33,843 nucleotides of DNA. Source: Acidobacteriota bacterium. GTDB lineage: Bacteria; Acidobacteriota; UBA6911; RPQK01; JAJDTT01. Location: contig JAJDTT010000310.1 in the NCBI GenBank assembly GCA_022827025.1, positions 1-33,843 on the forward strand, given 5' to 3'. Each line of letters opens with the position of its first letter. Position 1 is the stretch's first letter. Positions 33,842-33,843 of this stretch are shown one piece after another. The notes beneath the pieces are model-generated. The model was not told where the DNA came from. It searched no databases and saw only the letters and a program-made list of their open reading frames with translations. Made by a program: the position numbers and the translations under genes.

Positions 33842-33843
33842 CA

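Overview
The window is GC-rich, densely coded bacterial chromosome from a diderm (Gram-negative) lineage. LptD implies an LPS-type outer membrane. BshA implies bacillithiol, and IspG implies the MEP isoprenoid route. A GldA/F/G-like ABC exporter operon with a DUF4340 protein, five copies of a GTAGGGGC-type hairpin repeat, and frequent GTG/TTG starts are also present. Together these best fit an uncultured Acidobacteriota-like organism. That placement is inference from gene content; there is no rRNA gene to settle it.

Layout from left to right. Positions 1-2411 hold two tandem secreted beta-propeller glycosidase-like genes on the minus strand, the first cut off by the window edge. A tRNA-Glu(CTC) with a good sigma70-type promoter follows. 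Positions 2678-10568 hold a tightly overlapping four-gene minus-strand operon: a DISARM DrmA-like helicase, a DrmB-like DUF1998 protein, a compact UvrD-like SF1 helicase and an unrecognised 536-residue protein. No methyltransferase and no PLD protein (DrmC) is present, so this is the best candidate for an undescribed or variant defence system. Next come an AhpD-like carboxymuconolactone decarboxylase family gene and, divergently, a plus-strand envelope block: lptD, folK, a 160-bp MITE-like inverted repeat, lepB and dacB.

After an orphan ribbon-helix-helix antitoxin, the minus strand carries ispG, a GldA-GldF-GldG-DUF4340 exporter operon and bshA. Two plus-strand genes follow, an unknown helical protein and a flavin-dependent oxidoreductase. 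Then come a CoA-type Nudix hydrolase, a CBS-pair protein and a decaying toxin-antitoxin island. The island has an AbrB antitoxin with a one-base frameshift, an intact PIN toxin, an intact UPF0175 antitoxin and a DUF3368 toxin reduced to its two ends. The window closes with a glycolytic cluster transcribed gap-pgk-tpiA-secG-tRNA-Leu(GAG). None of the three glycolytic genes starts with ATG.

The hairpin repeats sit between genes, and their arms covary (GC/GC, AC/GT, AA/TT, GA/TC), so the fold rather than the exact sequence is conserved. Two of them would mislead start-site annotation of drmA and gap.
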